A stretch of 6,350 bases of DNA, from assembly GCA_023261685.1 (NCBI GenBank), contig JAHFOM010000048.1, positions 1 through 6,350 on the forward strand, written 5' to 3'. This stretch comes from Candidatus Moraniibacteriota bacterium. GTDB taxonomy: Bacteria; Patescibacteriota; Minisyncoccia; Moranbacterales; UBA1568. Both the position numbers and the translations under genes were made by a program. Below are positions 4,532 to 6,350 of this stretch, in pieces. Each line of letters begins with the position of its first letter. Position 1 is the first letter of the stretch. Below the pieces are notes generated by a model. That model worked only from the letters and a program-made list of their open reading frames with translations. It was not told the DNA's origin and searched no databases.

Positions 4532-5617
4532 TTATTGTCCCTGCCTTTCCAGTTTTCGGTGCATATCTTCTTCTTCGAGGGCGGCGATGATAGCTTCGAA
4601 ATTGCCGTTGAGAACGTGCGGGATGTTGCTCCATGACATCTTGATACGGTGATCAGTGATGCGATCTTGAGGAAAATTGTAGGTGCGGATTTTCTCGCTA
4701 CGATCCCCGGTGCCGATCTGGCTCTTGCGGGCGTCGCTCATTTCTTGGATGCGTTTTTCTTCCTGCAGCTGATAGAGGCGCGAACGGAGCACTTTGAGCG
4801 CCTTCTCCTTGTTTTTGATCTGTGATTTCTCGTCTTGGCAGGAAACGACCAGCCCGCTCGGCATATGTGTGATACGCACCGCGCTGTAGGTCGTATTGAC
4901 GGATTGTCCGCCCGGCCCTGAAGAACAGAACGTGTCGATGCGGAGATCGACCGGGTTGATGGTGATTTCCACTTCCTCCACTTGGGGCAAAACGACGACG
5001 GTGGCGGTGGAGGTATGGATGCGTCCGGCTTTTTCTGTTTCTGGAACGCGTTGCACCCTGTGAACGCCGGATTCGTACTTCATCTTCTGATATATGGGAG
5101 TCTGATTCCCGCTCCGATTGATTTCGAATATCACTTCTTTGAATCCGCCTACCTCTGTCTGATTGGAATGGAGTATTTCTACGTGCCAGCCTTGTTTTTC
5201 GGCATAATGGGTGTACATCCGGAAGAGTTCCGCCGCGAACAGGCTGGATTCGTCGCCGCCGGCTCCGCCACGGATCTCAACGATGACGTCTTTGTTGTCG
5301 CTTGGATCTTTGGGAAGGAGGAGAAGTTTGAGCTCATTTTCCAGAAGGTTCTTTTCTTCGGCAAGCGCGATGTTTTCTTCTATTGCCATCGATTTCAGCT
5401 CTGCATCAGCATCGTCAGTATGAGTGAGTTCGGCGTTGCCCTGCATATTTTTTTCGATCACGTCCAAACGCTCGATACGTCCCATAAGGGTATCGAGTTC
5501 GGCTTTGCGTCTGCCGAGCGTGGCGAGTTTTTTTTGGTCGCGGCCTGTTGCAGGATCGCTGAGAGCCACATTTATTTCCTGGTATTCACGCCGGACGCCT
5601 TCGAGAAGAGATTGCAT
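4532..5617 (-). CDS. prfA: Peptide chain release factor 1
   Basis: RF1 reads UAA and UAG in the ribosomal A site and triggers peptide release. From the ATG at 5617 the protein has 361 residues, the usual RF1 length. The order is a helical N-terminal domain (about 1-100), RGGAGGDES (116-124), the HRVQRVPETEKAGRIHTS region (186-203) with the PxT-type stop-codon motif PET at 192-194 (RF2 has SPF), the catalytic GGQ at 236-238 in SSGPGGQSVN, and SQIKNKEKA (265-273). Gln238 is the predicted PrmC target. The frame continues up to a GTG at 5650, adding 11 residues. I prefer 5617 because the length fits and because the terminator just upstream ends at 5661, leaving 10 bp before the GTG. Neither start has a good ribosome site. 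A TATGAT (5630-5635) could be a -10 giving an almost leaderless mRNA, but no -35 is seen. Confidence 0.94.
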   Translation of the reverse strand: MQSLLEGVRREYQEINVALSDPATGRDQKKLATLGRRKAELDTLMGRIERLDVIEKNMQGNAELTHTDDADAELKSMAIEENIALAEEKNLLENELKLLLLPKDPSDNKDVIVEIRGGAGGDESSLFAAELFRMYTHYAEKQGWHVEILHSNQTEVGGFKEVIFEINRSGNQTPIYQKMKYESGVHRVQRVPETEKAGRIHTSTATVVVLPQVEEVEITINPVDLRIDTFCSSGPGGQSVNTTYSAVRITHMPSGLVVSCQDEKSQIKNKEKALKVLRSRLYQLQEEKRIQEMSDARKSQIGTGDRSEKIRTYNFPQDRITDHRIKMSWSNIPHVLNGNFEAIIAALEEEDMHRKLERQGQ

Positions 5618-5660
5618 ATTATGAGAGATATCATACGTATAGAGTAGCACGGAGACTTCT

Positions 5661-5694
5661 AAAAAAGAAAATCCCGATTCTTGTGAGAATGGGA
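5661..5694 (-). terminator. Intrinsic terminator after rpmE
   Basis: Read on the - strand, TCCC and ATTCT pair with AGAAT and GGGA around a CACA loop (stem 5672-5694, one bulged C). The 11-nt tract TTTTCTTTTTT follows directly (5671-5661). It should separate rpmE from prfA, which begins only 44 bp further on. Confidence 0.8.
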
Positions 5695-5699
5695 GTCAA

Positions 5700-5802
5700 G
5701 ACGCTTTCTGGAAATTTTGGGGAAGCCGGTGAGAGCAGAGAAGAATCGTGAGCCAGTCGTGAATCCGTGAGTCTCAGGATGCCGCCAAAAAAAGAAAGCG
5801 TC
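5700..5802. repeat. 103-bp imperfect inverted-repeat element in the rpmE 3' region
   Basis: GACGCTTTCT (5700-5709) and AGAAAGCGTC (5793-5802) are perfect 10-bp inverted arms. Inside them TTTTGG (5715-5720) pairs with CCAAAA (5785-5790). The interior carries repeated GTGAG/GTGAA words (around 5730, 5748, 5758, 5766). It lies between the rpmE stop and the terminator, so it would form a large hairpin in the rpmE transcript. I see no clear target-site duplication, so a mobile-element origin is unproven. Confidence 0.55.
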
Positions 5803-5812
5803 ACAAAGACCG

Positions 5813-6109
5813 CTATTTCGCAACGGTTTCTTTTTCTTTTTTGACTGTCTCTTTTTTGTCGCCAACTTTGGCTTTGGAAGCCTTGAGACGCGCCGTTTGC
5901 TTGGCTTCGGACTTTTCGGCCAGTTTTTTGAAACGATCAACTCGTCCGGTCGTATCGATGACCTTTTTCTTGCCAGTGTAGAATGGATGACACTGCGAAC
6001 AGATTTCCGTGTGCATCTTCTCTACGGTAGAACCGGTCAAAAGCACCGCGCCACAAGAACAGGTGATAGTCGCCTCTTGAAAATAGGTTGGATGAATATT
6101 CGGTTTCAT
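5813..6109 (-). CDS. rpmE: Ribosomal protein bL31, zinc-binding type with extended basic tail
   Basis: bL31 sits on the large subunit and helps to bridge it to the small one. The first 60 or so residues are a standard bL31: MKPNIHPTYF start, Cys17-x-Cys19, Cys37-x-x-Cys40 (all four zinc ligands present), HPFYTGKKK (41-49) and the TTGRVDRFKK end of the core (53-62). The protein then continues to 98 residues, against about 70 in most bacteria. The tail of about 35 residues is rich in Lys, Ala and Glu with no hydrophobic core; it is probably disordered or helical on rRNA. The ATG at 6109 fits the family start exactly. No Shine-Dalgarno site is visible in the bases before it, which is odd for a ribosomal protein. 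The gene has its own promoter and terminator, so it is a single-gene unit ahead of prfA. Confidence 0.95.
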   Translation of the reverse strand: MKPNIHPTYFQEATITCSCGAVLLTGSTVEKMHTEICSQCHPFYTGKKKVIDTTGRVDRFKKLAEKSEAKQTARLKASKAKVGDKKETVKKEKETVAK

Positions 6110-6142
6110 AAGTCAGTATGCGGACAAAAGTAACGTAGAAAC

Positions 6143-6171
6143 AGTCTACCAGAGGATCAAAAAGTTGGCAA
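6143..6171 (-). promoter_or_regulatory. Promoter of rpmE
   Basis: Read on the - strand, TTGCCA (6166-6171) is a 5/6 match to the -35 consensus, and TAGACT (6143-6148) a 4/6 match to the -10, with the ideal 17-nt spacer. The start would be near 6136, giving a leader of about 27 nt without a ribosome site. Confidence 0.6.
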
Positions 6172-6269
6172 GCCTGCCCTCTTACATTCCATCCTGATAA
6201 GTAAGTAATGTCCGCTTACCTTAGTCCAGCCACCAAAAGTAATTTTTTGTCTCCATTCCACCACTCATC

Positions 6270-6347
6270 AGGACCTCTCGGCTGAACGAGAAAAAAGTCG
6301 CCCCCAATCAATGGCGGAGAAGCTTCTTTTTTCGAGCCGAGAGACCT
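6270..6347. other. Long composite hairpin in gene-free DNA at the right edge
   Basis: CTCTCGGCT (6275-6283) pairs perfectly with AGCCGAGAG (6335-6343). GAAAAAAG (6290-6297) pairs perfectly with CTTTTTTC (6326-6333), and CGCC (6299-6302) with GGCG (6313-6316). AGG/CCT extends the base at 6270-6272 and 6345-6347. No T-tract follows the stem on either strand, so it is not an ordinary terminator. The rest of 6110-6350 holds the rpmE promoter, a weak 5-bp hairpin at 6201-6219 and no ORF I can support. Confidence 0.55.
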
Positions 6348-6350
6348 TCT

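Noticed and set aside
4982..5647. Long + strand frame (221 codons) opposite prfA
   Set aside because: It lies fully within the well-supported RF1 gene on the other strand and shows no family motif or ribosome site.
6264..6271. CTGATGAG on the - strand, as in a hammerhead ribozyme core
   Set aside because: The matching GAAA and the flanking stems in the right order are missing. An 8-base match alone is expected by chance.
6329..6350. TTCGAGCC resembling a tRNA T-loop
   Set aside because: No acceptor stem, anticodon arm or CCA fits around it. The bases belong to the hairpin at 6270-6347.
6180..6350. T-box or bL31 autoregulatory leader upstream of rpmE
   Set aside because: GGTGGAA-like bases are present on the - strand, but there is no specifier stem, no T-box consensus and no terminator/antiterminator pair. 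The rpmE promoter lies downstream of the structure.

Overview
The window looks like a stretch of a small-genome bacterial chromosome, most probably a member of the Candidate Phyla Radiation / Patescibacteria (Parcubacteria-like). This is an inference. It rests on the resemblance of the small membrane protein, the GT4 transferase, the anchored hypothetical protein and the NLPY-type PrmC to versions I associate with that group, on intergenic arrays of 7-bp repeats, and on the very small lysine-rich protein. UGA is a normal stop: three genes end in TGA where expected, so the Gracilibacteria/SR1 code does not apply. No phage, transposase, CRISPR, toxin-antitoxin or tRNA/rRNA gene is visible. Most of the window is housekeeping. 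The unusual content lies in leaders, repeats and altered motifs.

Left block (1-1890, + strand): the 3' end of a small integral membrane protein, a WecA/TagO-type polyprenyl-phosphate sugar-1-phosphate transferase (330-1361), and 5 nt later a membrane-anchored DUF192 protein (1367-1840). A strong terminator (1859-1890) closes the block and works in both directions. The transferase carries Thr where the superfamily has its metal-binding Asp.

Middle (1932-3400): a convergent single-span membrane protein of unknown function (1932-2534, - strand) has a textbook promoter and a 119-nt leader. The leader holds two overlapping mini-ORFs and a hairpin. About 550 bp of non-coding DNA follows, with two arrays of degenerate 7-bp repeats in opposite orientation. 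A self-contained + strand unit then has promoter elements, hairpins in the 5' leader, a near-perfect Shine-Dalgarno site, a 35-residue protein that is 57% Lys/Arg (3241-3348), and a bidirectional terminator.

Right block (3414-6171, - strand, transcribed right to left): rpmE (bL31, zinc type with a long basic tail) has its own promoter, then a 103-bp imperfect hairpin region and a terminator. It is followed by prfA (RF1) and prmC, the methyltransferase that modifies the GGQ glutamine of RF1. The prmC gene contains a 28-bp array of the same kind of 7-bp repeat, read as protein, and has NLPY instead of NPPY. The last 240 bp (6110-6350) hold no gene I can support, but contain a strong hairpin of 9 + 8 + 4 bp at the right edge.

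The best candidates for something undescribed are the 7-bp repeat family that occurs between genes and inside prmC, the autonomous lysine-rich mini-protein unit, the mini-ORF leader, and the Asp-to-Thr change in the transferase. None of them amounts to a clearly new multi-gene system.
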